Source of the DNA: Psilocybe azurescens
Taxonomy: Eukaryota; Basidiomycota; Agaricomycetes; Agaricales; Agrocybaceae
Length of the DNA: 64,000 nucleotides
Assembly: GCA_023853785.1 (NCBI GenBank)
Contig: JAJIRX010000557.1
Coordinates: forward strand, 248,001 to 312,000
Direction of reading: 5' to 3'
Under the pieces are notes generated by a model. It saw only the letters and a list, made by a program, of their open reading frames with translations. It was not told the origin of the DNA and did no database searches. Below are positions 21,172-31,490 of the stretch, piece after piece (the stretch's first letter is position 1; every line of letters starts with the position of its first letter). A program made the translations under genes and the position numbers.

Positions 21172-23059
21172 ATGTCCGATCTTTATACATACCTGCAGGT
21201 CTCTCCCAGAAAAAAAAGATGCCCTCCTGAGCTGGATGACGGAAATACGATGACCCCGAAGAAACTGAGGACTGCGTAAATGTTCATAAAACTGTTCTTT
21301 GATTTAGATTCACTGAATATTGGACTAGTCCACCCACACCGCCACCTTCCAGTTCTCGTCTAGAATCAACTTTGTCGAAGCAAACATTACCTCTCCCTCT
21401 CGCCCGTCTTTATAATATTCAAAAGTCATTGCAACATGCTCTCTCTCATGCTCTGGCAACCAGTGCGATCTCACCGACAGCAGACTCTGGGCATGTGAAA
21501 ATGTTTTGAATCATATCTCACTCACAACCTATACTGGCTTTACTACAGCTTTTGATTTGGACGATCTGAAGCGCCTCTGCTGGTTATGGGAATGGGATGG
21601 CAAATCGTTGGATGCCAAGAAACCATTGAGGAATATGGAAGACGAAGACAATCCTTTCTTCATTGATACTCTATCCGAAACCCCTCTAACGGATTGGACT
21701 CGAGGTTCTATGGGAGTCATTCTCAGTCCGGCTACCCATTTTTCTAAAGTCGATCGCAAACGAGTTCCTGCCTACGGAATCGGTATCGAAGTAGAAATGG
21801 ACATTGATAAGGACATGGGAGGAGGAATGGCGGCTGTAGCTCGTTGGACGGCTGGTGCTGAGAATCGACGATCAGAATTCTACCAAAAGCTTGAGCTATG
21901 GATAGAGGTATCGTCATTCCATTTCTGCAATATTGGTTCTCCTTCTAACAGTCGTATGTCTGCATCTTTCTTAGCTTCATAATGATGCTGTCCCTTTACC
22001 TGAAGTTCCTCTTGCGGATATACCTGAACTCTCTGCCCCGAAAGTCTCTTCTCTTACGCGCACTCTTGCTTCCTGCTCTCCTTCGTCGGCCTCTTCTCTG
22101 AAACTTCCTACGGTGCCCTCATCACCTTCTCGTTCTCCAGTCAAACAGACTGTCCGTAAATTTACCGTGCCCTTCCCTACTACTCTGTTATCCAAGTCTC
22201 CTTCCAAGAAGAGCACCATTTTGTTCCCTCAGACACCATCAAGGCGCGATAGGAATATATTTCCTGGCTCAGGATCTGAACCTCCTCACACCCCTTCATC
22301 AGCGGCTTCATCCCCTTCCAAGGACTCAGCACCTTCCACTCCAGTCCATCAACGTGGGTCTGCCGATACACCGTTGCAAGCCCCTTCGACATCGCGCCGA
22401 CAAGCGCTATATGAACGCGTTCGGCAGAGGTCATTGTCCATGTCCCCTACAAAGCCACCTCGTGATACTAAGGGTAATAAAGCCACTCGAGATCAAATGT
22501 TGAAGATGTCACAAGACGAACTAAGGAGACGATGCCTACTTGGTCGACTAACTGGCATCGCGGAAAGCATCTGGATGTAATTATCGTTGCGCATTCTCTA
22601 TCATCGACCGTATTTCTCTAACTCATCCCATCTAGGCTTTTCTCAAATTCGACCACTGGTGGTTCTTCCACCCCTGCACGCAAACGGCGTGCTTTACCTA
22701 CCCGTGACATCGTAGCGGCCATTGTCAAGTCGTCTCCAGTGCCAATTTCAACCTCTGAAGCAGATGAATCCATTGCCATGCTCATCAAGCTTTGTCCTTT
22801 CTTCTTGAAAAGGTTGGCTATATCAGGAGCCGATTGGTTGGAAATGCCTGCTCCTACCCCTGCCAGTACAACCGCGGGAGCAGTAGGTTCTCCAAGTAAG
22901 GGAGAACAGGCAGTCCCTTCTAGCCCTGTTCGGCTGAAGGGAAAAGAAGAAAGTGCACTGGAACTGATCAATCGCAGCCCTCGTAGGGTGAAAAAGGAAA
23001 CAGGTGGTCTACGCGAAGTCAGAGAGATTATTCGACGCGAGCTGGAACTCCAGGATTGA
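21172..23059 (+). CDS. CDT1: DNA replication licensing factor Cdt1 (frame break at 21498-21501)
   Basis: Cdt1 loads the MCM2-7 helicase at origins together with ORC and Cdc6. Exons: 21172-21275, 21329-21907, 21975-22576 and 22636-23059. The N-terminus is basic and short (SPRKKRC, TPKKLRT). The central winged-helix domain includes [22 protein letters not shown] and [10 protein letters not shown] Ser/Pro-rich linker with many S/T-P sites suits CDK control. The C-terminal MCM-binding helix domain includes [31 protein letters not shown] and [14 protein letters not shown]. One A is missing at the AAAA run 21498-21501: the upstream frame ends HVK and the downstream begins [10 protein letters not shown]. 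The remainder is intact. The promoter carries an MCB-like site. Confidence 0.9.
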
Positions 23060-23275
23060 TCTAAATGCTTAATTTACGGATCTTGATGATATTTTCTCTC
23101 ATCCTGTACTTAGTCTATTGATTTATTGAATTCAATGTTTTCGATTTGTTTCATGACTACGCTGTGCGTGCTATAGAGGGCATGTGCAAGTAAGCTGTCC
23201 TTCAACGGCACGAGGGAAAGGGTCGGACTCCAATCGAATGTTACACCCTGTGGCCTCGTCTATCACATCCGCCTG

Positions 23276-24260
23276 TCAGAGTTCAAGAAGCTCTTTCCAT
23301 AGATTGTTTAGATGAAATAGGGCAGCCAAATGACCCCCGTTGATAGATCGAAGATGTGCATTCTTGTAGGTCGCCGCGAGCCACTTTGCCATCGCATCAG
23401 GAGCCATGGTATCCCCTTCAGACCCAACGATGAGTATCGGGCGTCGAGTATGTTCTTCATCCAAAGCATCAGGCTTAAAACCCCAGTCGCCGTGAATTAC
23501 GTCCGCAATTTCCAAATAGCCGTCCCATGTCTTCGCCACACTCCTCACCATGTTCCCTGCGAACTCACGTTCAACCTCACCCTCCTGCTTGCCGTGTTCT
23601 TCTTTCCATTTGTTGAAAGCGTCCTTCTCTTCTGCCTGCATAGTGTCAAATAGTTTCTCCCGTACGAACACCTCGGCATCTTCCACAGACTGCAATTTGC
23701 CCTTCATGTAGAATGAAGAAAGACGGGGAAGAAGGTGAAAAGGGATGTACTGCGTCGGTGGGCCTACAGCCATATAATTCGGAGTTGTCATAGCCTTTGC
23801 ATACCCTTTATGCAACTTGAATGGAGAGAACGGCGCAAGGACCATGCATCCTTTGATATCACGGCCATGAGGGAAGATGTCGAAAGATGCCCCGTAGAGT
23901 ATTTGGGCTGGGACCGTCCCAAACGACCCCCCCTGCGATGTATATTCTCATATTCTCATCGCGGGGATGGAGCTGTTTTATGAGGTGCGAGATGTCGGAG
24001 GCGAGAGAGACATGGAAAGGGACGACTTTATTGCGAGGAGATGATGACCCCCAGCCTGGAAGAGTTGGTGCGATAAAATGGACGTCTTTCTCGATTAAAA
24101 TAGGCTGCAAGTGTGATGCAATGCCTACCCCAAATGCACCATGGAAAAAAATGACCAGACAAGAGCTAGAAGGGTTGCCATTGTCGGAGTAGGCTAGAGT
24201 TCGCCCATCAGGTAATTGAAGGTATTTTTCAACTGGTGAGACTTCAGTTGCAGATGCCAT
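23276..24260 (-). CDS. Alpha/beta hydrolase (frame break in the nucleophile elbow, 23927-23933)
   Basis: An intronless alpha/beta-hydrolase-fold protein of about 328 residues, starting MASATEVSPVEKYLQLPDGR at 24260. The oxyanion-hole HG motif is seen in FFHGAFG, and the cap-entry sequence in PTLPGWG. The nucleophile elbow reads GGSFGT, but it spans a G7 run (plus-strand CCCCCCC 23927-23933) with one base too many, which shifts the frame right at the catalytic serine; six Gs restore the reading into AQILYG and the rest. The acid (EGDTMAP) and histidine (GGHLAALFH) follow at the expected distances. Substrate unknown; the class includes epoxide hydrolases and esterases. The break is probably a sequence error because the triad is otherwise complete. 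Confidence 0.88.
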
Positions 24261-24632
24261 AGATGTGTTTCGACTGTAAGCCAGGGCTCCACTATTAACG
24301 ATACGGAATCTGGAGACAATAATGTAGATTTTACGCAGATGCTTTATATCTCGGATGGCCCCAGCAATCTTGGAAGATACGTATATCGCAGTAACCCTGG
24401 ACAAGGTTTAACTTGGCTGCTTTGCCGCAGTAGGCACAGGTGCATACGCTCTTGCTCACTATATATTATCGCAGCAATGTTGGACAGGTGTCGAAGTGGA
24501 CAAAGGCGGTGGCGTTCCATGTTGAGCTGCAACGGCTGGGTGCCTGACCAAATACGTAACAATTCACCATCTTAGAATTTGCGAAAGGTCTTTCGTCAAA
24601 GGTCACATACATAGGTTCCTGTGTATGTAACT

Positions 24633-26279
24633 TCAGATATTTGCCTTTTCCCATTTCTCCCTGGCCGTTTTCTCAAATTCTACGCAATCGACAACCACCC
24701 CATCCCTTCTGCTAGCTTCTGCCGCAAAGACAGTCAAATGACTCTTCAAAATTTCGTTGACGTTCGTTCCTAGTAAATCTTGTTGGTTTGTCGACACAGC
24801 ATCAACAAAGGATCGGATGAGACCCATGTCGCCTCCTCCATGGCCTCCTCCGTCGCTCTTCGGGCGATGAACCTTGCTGAATCTCTTCCTGAAGTCATTG
24901 ACAGTGAATGTATTCATATCCCCGATGATTTCGCCATGGCTAAAGTGCAACCTAGTTTGTCGCTCACAAATTGCTGAAGTAAATGCGACCATAGTGAATG
25001 ATGCAGTGGATCCATTTGAAAATTCGATGTTGACAACTTGGTTGTCGCAGACATCATTAGCGCTTTCGTAAACACAAAGACCATATGGTCCTTGATTGAG
25101 AGCTTCGGTGATGTTTTCTATGTCAGGTAAGCCGTCAACGAGAGTTGCAGCAGGCCAGCCTGTATTCCCTTGCGAAACGGGATCTAAGTAAACTAGAAAT
25201 GATAATTATATCATACTGTAATGCACAAGATAAGAAAATAATAACCAACTCTTTTTAGCGCTGTAAGGGCAGTCCTTCTCTGCTGGACATTCATTACAGC
25301 GAGTGGCATTTCCAGCTGTAGCAGGCTTAGCAGATTTTCGGAAATGCCTCAAGGATCCGAACGACGAAACTTTGACTGGTATTGCAGGGTAAAACCAGTG
25401 ACAAATTAGATCAATATCGCTATGCAAAGATGTTAGTTTATAATTCCAAGTATAGAGTTGCCTATACTTACTGGCAGCATTTTGTCATGAGTGAAAATGA
25501 ACTGGAGTCTTGGCTTGCCCAATTTCCGCGAACATAAGAATGTGCGAAGTGATAGTAGCCTACTGGCTCAACCTGCACAATGTTTATTAATTCACCAAGA
25601 GCACCGGAGCGGATAATCTCAGTTATTTCTCTACTATATGGGGAGTATCGCATGACTGAAAAGGAAGAGTTGAGAGACATACAAAAGGCGAACGATGGTT
25701 CGTACCATGACCCATCCCAAATATCTTTCTTGCATCTTTGATGGCTCTATCAATTGTGATACAATCCATGAGATTCGTGGCCATTGGCTTTTCACAGAGA
25801 ATGTGGTATCCCTGGTCTGCAAAGGCCACGGCAACTTCAGCGTGAAGATGATCCTGGACGGCGATCAGAACTGCATCTGCCAGTTTCTTGCCTACTGTTG
25901 CAATCGTTTCAGCAGAGGCGATATGAAGTTCTTGCCAAGTTTTGAAGACAAGAGTCTGATCCACTTTATGCAAGTCTGCGAAATCCTTCTGTGTCTTGGG
26001 TCGAGGTTCAGCGATAGCGACTACTTTGCAGCGGTCAGGGAAAGCGAGTGCATATCTCGTATAAGCCTGAATTACGGAGCTTAGTAAATATACAGAGTAT
26101 ACGTGTCTCTTCAGTGAAAAAGGATATACCTTTCCTCTTTGGCCACAGCCAATAACTGCGATTGTAACAAGATGGTCGGCTCCAGGCTTGCCATCTGCCT
26201 CTAGTTTAGAATCAGAATCTTTGGAAAACCTGATTGACCTTCGCCACAAACTCTTAGTGTTATTGAGAAGGGCGGACAT
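24633..26279 (-). CDS. Gfo/Idh/MocA-family NAD(P)-dependent oxidoreductase
   Basis: The N-terminal Rossmann fold has the dinucleotide motif VIGCGQRGK, then [12 protein letters not shown] and the family signature [11 protein letters not shown] (EKP, Lys for catalysis). A C-terminal alpha/beta domain follows, with [27 protein letters not shown] supplying the conserved acid/His region; a Cys-rich insert ([12 protein letters not shown]) may bind metal. It ends at 24633. The intron at 26067-26129 is 63 nt and stop-free, so its retention would not break the frame; later introns separate the exons beginning at the VMRYSPYS and DIDLICHW segments. Members act on sugars or inositols, and some cleave biliverdin-like compounds. 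The substrate here is unknown. It is divergent from the uncharacterised gene at 26471. Confidence 0.9.
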
Positions 26280-26470
26280 GGATATGCGATTGGGAAGGGG
26301 CTAAAGACGGAATAGAATACATGGGTAGACGTGTAAATGGATACGGATCTGATTCTCTGGATGTTAGGGTTGTGTCCCAGCTGGAAGGAGCAAAGTCCAA
26401 GTTTGGAAGCCAATGGGATCCAACCCATTGCATTGCAACTAAAAATAAATTTATTGTTTCTTGTCCACGA

Positions 26471-27850
26471 ATGCCCCGCATCCTACCTCGTCTCTTGAAA
26501 AAATAGAAAGCCAGGCAGACCAACAAAAGTTCTTCGATTTCAAACTTTCAAAAAGAACTCCGCCATATCTCTCTTTAAACCTCCTTTGCCTGTACCTTCC
26601 TTCCATCCTTCGGACCATCCGCGTTCTATCTTACTGACCCCAGAGAATGCTATCATCAATGTCAAAGACTATGCGAAACACAAGAGAATACCACCTAGTC
26701 TGACCAAACAAGAAAAGATAGATCCTAAAGATGTCGATCCTGCTAGACAGATGTCTAAACAAGAGTTGGCTTGGTGGGCCAATCCATATTGTGCGTGTCT
26801 TTTGCTGCCGGACGCTACGAGATTATAGTGGAATTTACGTCTTGTGGGACCTAGTAAGGATGCTATCCTCTCCAATTAGGACATGTTTAGTAACCCAGCG
26901 TCGTCTGCCATCGGGTGAGTTTTCCTATAACTCTATCAGGCACCATTTGATATTTATCGTGACTTTAGACCTTCTCATTCGCCTGACTGGAATGCGTATA
27001 CCATCTTCTAGGCTCCAAAATGAGAAAAGGAGCGTGGCCAAGCTCGTGCCAGACGGACTGTTACATCCAAAGTATACAAATCGCAAGGTGTCAGGTGGAC
27101 TCTACGTCCTCTGCTGGCGGAAGACGATCACGCAGCTCGAAAAAGGTGCATACAAGCGCATGTCCCCAGAACTCACACTGTACTCTCATCTCGAGCAACA
27201 AGTCGCACACCTTCTGCGGTTACGCGTGTTGCAAGAGTTTGAACTCCTCACAGAAAGGTTGGAATATGCCGTCAAACATCACAGAAACTTTGGGACTTCC
27301 CCGTTCTTCGTAGACTTACACGAGAAGAATGGGGTTTGATGCGGTCAACCGGGTCGTTGCCTTGTCAGAATGCTGTGGCCGTTCTCATTGTTCCGCCTCC
27401 AAATCGAAATGGCCTCACAAAAGAAAGACCTAAAGGTTCTTTGTCTGCTCTGCCTCCAACCGACGAGCATGTGTTGAAGAATCCACCCCCGACATCCATC
27501 CTGCTATCGGCCGTCGAAGATTCGAGTAACGAAGAAATATCGAACGTTTTGCCTCCACTCCAAATTCCACTTTATAATAGTATTGCGGCTTTTCCGAGTC
27601 GCTCTCAACGAGCTGCTTTGCATGCTCTGCTTTTGCGGATCTTGACCGCTGAACGGTTCGTGAAACGTTTCTACGCCAAGAAAGACCCAATTTCGCAACC
27701 AATTATCAAAAGGGATTCATCTACTAAAGGCAGTCATGCCTTTTGCTTTGCGCTGACGAAAATACAGTTCATCGGGGCGATTCAACAGCTGTTGCTCTTG
27801 CGCTATGGAGGCTGCGAATGTATGATAGTGAAGGTTGGGGGAGTTCTTGA
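26471..27850 (+). CDS. Uncharacterised, probably mitochondrial protein (three frame breaks)
   Basis: I do not recognise this protein. With single-base corrections at AAAAAA (26498-26503, one extra), AAA (27285-27287, one missing) and TTTT (27741-27744, one missing), a coherent reading emerges. It has a basic presequence-like start MPRILPRLLKN with no acids for about 40 residues, then IPPSLTKQEKIDPKDVDPARQMSKQELAWWANPY, LRMLSSPIRTCLVTQRRLPS, a Lys/Arg-rich core, and a C-terminus CADENTVHRGDSTAVALALWRLRMYDSEGW. Introns at about 26791-26850 and 26915-26969 fit. The presequence and basic nature suggest a mitochondrial protein, perhaps a ribosome or respiratory-growth factor, but this is inference. 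An alternative start is the ATG at 26586. Confidence 0.6.
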
Positions 27851-27965
27851 TGCAGTTCGTTTCTCTCTTACAATAAGTCTTAAGACTATTCTTTGTGAAA
27901 CCTTGTACATGATATTAATAGCATCCACGCAAGCTTTTCAGACTATACAAATATACCCCAGTCGT

Positions 27966-28973
27966 TTACTCAACTGCCATAGGCACGACGTCAGGAACGC
28001 CTTTAGCGAGCTTGGGAGCAGCACCCAGAACTTCGTGTCCTTCCCAAAATTTAGGAAGTTCATTTCCAGGCACAAACAATCTCTCGACGTTGTCTTTGGT
28101 GATGACGCACATGCGAATAACACCTCCAGATGAACCATCTCGCGACATGGCTAGTGAAAGGGCTACAAATATGTGATGGTCGATTAAGATTGGCACGCCA
28201 TGAAAGAAGTAGAGTATACGTACTATTTTTGACGAAATTGACGGTCTCATCGCGTCCCCAGCCATCCTTATATGTAGCGTCGCAGTATCCATAGACGTAT
28301 GTCGAACCAGACCCTAGATAGTCATTCAGATTGGCCATGCAAAGTCTGATAAACAAGAATCCCACCTCCGATTGCCCATGGTTGGCGGAACAAGCCACCA
28401 CCAAGGGGGATGTTGTAAACACTGGGTCCAACGCTATCATCCCATCCTGCTACGATGATGCCGGCACTCAGGGCGTCCTTGTTTTCGTAGCAGAGCTTCT
28501 GGAATAATGCGGCGGCGGTGTGTACTGCAGGTGGTTTGCCTGCAGTTTGGCTGAAGTCGACATTGAGATATTAGATGGCTGAAGAAAAACGGAGATCGGT
28601 GTTCTCGTACCTGTACATCTGGAGACTGTAATGTACGATGTCAGCAACGGCTTGAGTATCAGCTGCCGAGCCAGAACGACAGCAGTATATGCGATCATGG
28701 ACATGCGTAAGCTTGTCTGTAACACGATTTGCCTATGAATTGGATCCATGTGAGTTCTTATGTTTCAGGCAGATGTGTGAAGCTCGTACAATGTAGCTTC
28801 CGGTTGTTGTACGACTGTCAGCGCCAATAACGACTCCTCCATCGAACTGGACTGCCATAATTGAGGTCTTTAATGGTATGTTAGATGACCTTGATCAGTG
28901 GAATATGAATAGTTGAACATACACCGAGGTTAACCTCTCCGGTCTTGAGGCGGTTGAAATCGATATGGTCCAT
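27966..28973 (-). CDS. PRE3: 20S proteasome subunit beta1 (caspase-like activity)
   Basis: A catalytic beta-ring subunit of the 20S proteasome. The short propeptide [17 protein letters not shown] ends at the Gly-Thr processing site (GTSIMAV), which lies at the first intron; the exposed Thr is the nucleophile. [20 protein letters not shown], the [11 protein letters not shown] block with its SGSAAD signature, and [11 protein letters not shown] are all present. The latter and [11 protein letters not shown] match beta1 specifically. A C-terminal extension ([17 protein letters not shown]...) is longer than in yeast. All splice junctions keep frame. The gene is divergent from RPN12 with only 156 bases between start codons, suggesting a shared promoter. 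Confidence 0.96.
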
Positions 28974-29129
28974 GATTGTAGAGGTAAATATGAGGAAAGA
29001 TGATGTGAGTTGTGAATGAGAGGGACTGGGAGTCCAGTTATGGAAATGATCAGAGCTGACGCGTCTCGATCTGCATATACACGCGTCCCCGCTTATACTT
29101 ACCTCTACATCACCTTTCCTCTCTCAACA
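28974..29129. promoter_or_regulatory. Shared promoter of PRE3 and RPN12
   Basis: The two proteasome genes start 156 bases apart on opposite strands. Two ACGCGT motifs lie here at 29059-29064 and 29081-29086. I see no copy of the yeast PACE element (GGTGGCAAA). Confidence 0.55.
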
Positions 29130-30176
29130 ATGCCTATGTTATACCTCAAAGAACTGCGTCAGGCATTTAACGCCACACCCTCTGACCTCAAGAAATGCAC
29201 GGATTTGCTGCTTAAACTCAAGGTAATACACCAACCCATTACCCCCAGGAACACATTGGCTGCAACTTAGTTGAATGTTCTCTAGCTCCACCTTGTCGAA
29301 GAAAACCTGCTATTTCCTCAAGAAAATGTACCAAAAGATAAACTTCGCGAAGCCCGTGCGTATTTAATAGCTTTCTGGCGCCTGCAATGTTGACAATTGA
29401 ATTCAGGCGAGGTTCTCGAAATCGGGGCCTTTGTTAGCATTCGAAGTCGGGATCTGCCTGCTTTCGACCGCTATTTCGCGCAGCTCCAGACATTCTACAC
29501 AGATTTTGTGTGCGTCTCACCGTGGCTGGAAATTAAATAATGCTGAACTTATGCTCAGGGAACTTGAACGATCAGAACGAGAATACCCTATCCGAGGCCT
29601 AAATCTCATCCGTCTCCTTACCCAGAACCGCATAGCCGATTTCCATATAACACTCGAAAGCCTTGATGCGGAAGCCATCTTAGAGAACGAATACATTAAA
29701 CACCCAGTAAATCTGGAGAGGTGGCTGATGGAAGGAAGTTACAGTAAAGTTTGGAATGCGAGAGAGGAAGCTCCAGCAGAAGAGTACAAGTACTTTGTGA
29801 ACAGCCTAGTGGGTACCATCAGGTATGCTGGTATGCATCATTCTCTCCTACAGCTCAACTGACTCCATGACAGAAACGAAATCGCCAGCTGCCAAGAGGC
29901 AGCATACGAAAGCCTTCCTCTCAAGGACGCAGCGACATTGCTATTCTTCACAAATCAGTCAGAGTTGTTGATTTTCGCTCAACAGGTGGGCAAACTTGGA
30001 ATCTTTCTGAGTTAGTTGTTCACTATCTTGTTCTTGTCTAGCGGGAATGGCAAGTCGATCTCTCAGCTGGCACAATCACCTTCAAGCGAAAGGGCGAGGA
30101 GAAGATGGAGATCCCAAAGAAGCGCCTCATCTCTGCATCTCTGGCTTACGCACGAGAGCTCGAACAGATCATCTAG
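29130..30176 (+). CDS. RPN12: 26S proteasome regulatory lid subunit Rpn12 (PSMD8)
   Basis: A lid component of the 19S particle, needed to complete lid assembly. Exon sequences join in frame: MPMLY...LLLKLK, then LHLVEENLLFPQE, EVLEIGAFVSIRSRDLPAFDRYF (helical repeats), ELERSEREYPIRGLNLIRLL, then the PCI domain with YFVNSLVGTIRNEIASC, AATLLFFTNQSELLIF and REWQVD. It ends ARELEQII at the TAG at 30174-30176. Five introns separate these blocks, all with canonical ends. It converges with PRE10, stop to stop 83 bases apart. Confidence 0.96.
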
Positions 30177-30259
30177 AGTTGCAGGATAGAAGGATTTTCT
30201 TGAACAGATATGATAATGATTGCACAGAAAAAATGATGTATAATACATGTGATTGCAAT

Positions 30260-31326
30260 CTATGCATCCGCATCGTCCTCAAACTCTAGAAGCGCCTTGG
30301 CCTTAGCTTCCGCCTCGTCGAGCAGATCTTTGGGTACGTGTACATGGATATTGTTGCTCTCCGTTCCGATCCAGGACATTTCGAGTTCGAACTCTTTCTC
30401 CTTGGTCTCATCATGTACAAGATAGATACTGGAAGAACGATGAGAACAAGCGGTGTATATTTGCGTACTGACTCACATCCTTGCAGCCTCCGTGACGGCT
30501 TCCCGAAGAGACATTTCTGATAGGTTGAGTTTCTCCAGTTCTGTTTTGGCAAGTTGTTTACCCTTGCCTACTGCAGCTCCATTGTAGCCCTGTAGATTGT
30601 CAGAAGGATGCGTCATGAAGAACATAGAGCAGGCAACTCACGTAGAAGACACCGCTGGGCTCAACAACGAATAAACCAGGACCATCCTGATCGACTGTTC
30701 CCAATATTGTGCTAATACCAAACGGCCTTACTGAAGAGTATAGGGTGTAAGCTTGGACATAGAGTCCCAAGCGATCTGCTACAGCCTTTATATTTGGGTA
30801 AGAAATTGAATTATCAAAGTCAGCAACATACGCACTTTCAAAGGTGGAGGCGCATTGTATGTTTCGCGGTAGTTTGAGGCCTCGTCTCGGGCGCGGTTTG
30901 AGAGATGTCGACCATCGGCCAACAGTCCTGCAGTGGCCTACTCGCCAAACAGTCAGTTGAATAATTAAGAAGCAGGGTGATGTTGCACACCAAGCCAATA
31001 TGTCGATCTATTGTCTGGATTCTGCGATTGGCGTTTGGAACTAGGAGTTTGGAATGAACGAGTTTCTCCACGGCTAATACGATGCCGTCTTTGACTTTCA
31101 AGCCAATGGTAGTCCTGGATTAAGCTCAGGGAGTTACGAATGCCATGATTATTCGATGTACACACCCCGAATTTTCGACTGCTTTATTAGCGTACTCTAC
31201 CTAGTAACATTGAAACTGTTCAGAGAATGGATGAGGGAAGGAGTAGAATAGACATACCTGAAATATACGGCCATCTGGTGAGTAGGTGCTTGCAGAGAGG
31301 TCGTATCCTGTTCCAATTGAAGTCAT
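30260..31326 (-). CDS. PRE10: 20S proteasome subunit alpha7
   Basis: An alpha-ring subunit. The N-terminus [20 protein letters not shown] carries the alpha-subunit signature YDxxxxxxSPDGR(I/x)FQVEYA, followed by KAVENSG and the core [29 protein letters not shown] and [22 protein letters not shown] are alpha7-like, and the acidic C-terminus EFEDDADA at 30260 is also typical of alpha7. Introns keep frame. It starts 164 bases from NUP82 on the other strand. Confidence 0.96.
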
Positions 31327-31490
31327 GATTTAGTGGTAGATTGAAAAGACAAGTTGAGATATAGGTCAGGAGGACGCGCAAGCAGATAGAACGCGTCAGT
31401 CTACCGTGGGAACTCTCAGGCGCGTCACACTGACAGGACAAGGCCTGCAACACTTGGTTCAACACAGGCGTTCACAACTGCCTACAAATC
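31327..31490. promoter_or_regulatory. Shared promoter of PRE10 and NUP82
   Basis: 164 bases between divergent start codons. It contains one ACGCGT at 31391-31396 and nearby CGCGTC/GACGCG half-matches, similar to the PRE3/RPN12 promoter. Confidence 0.5.
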
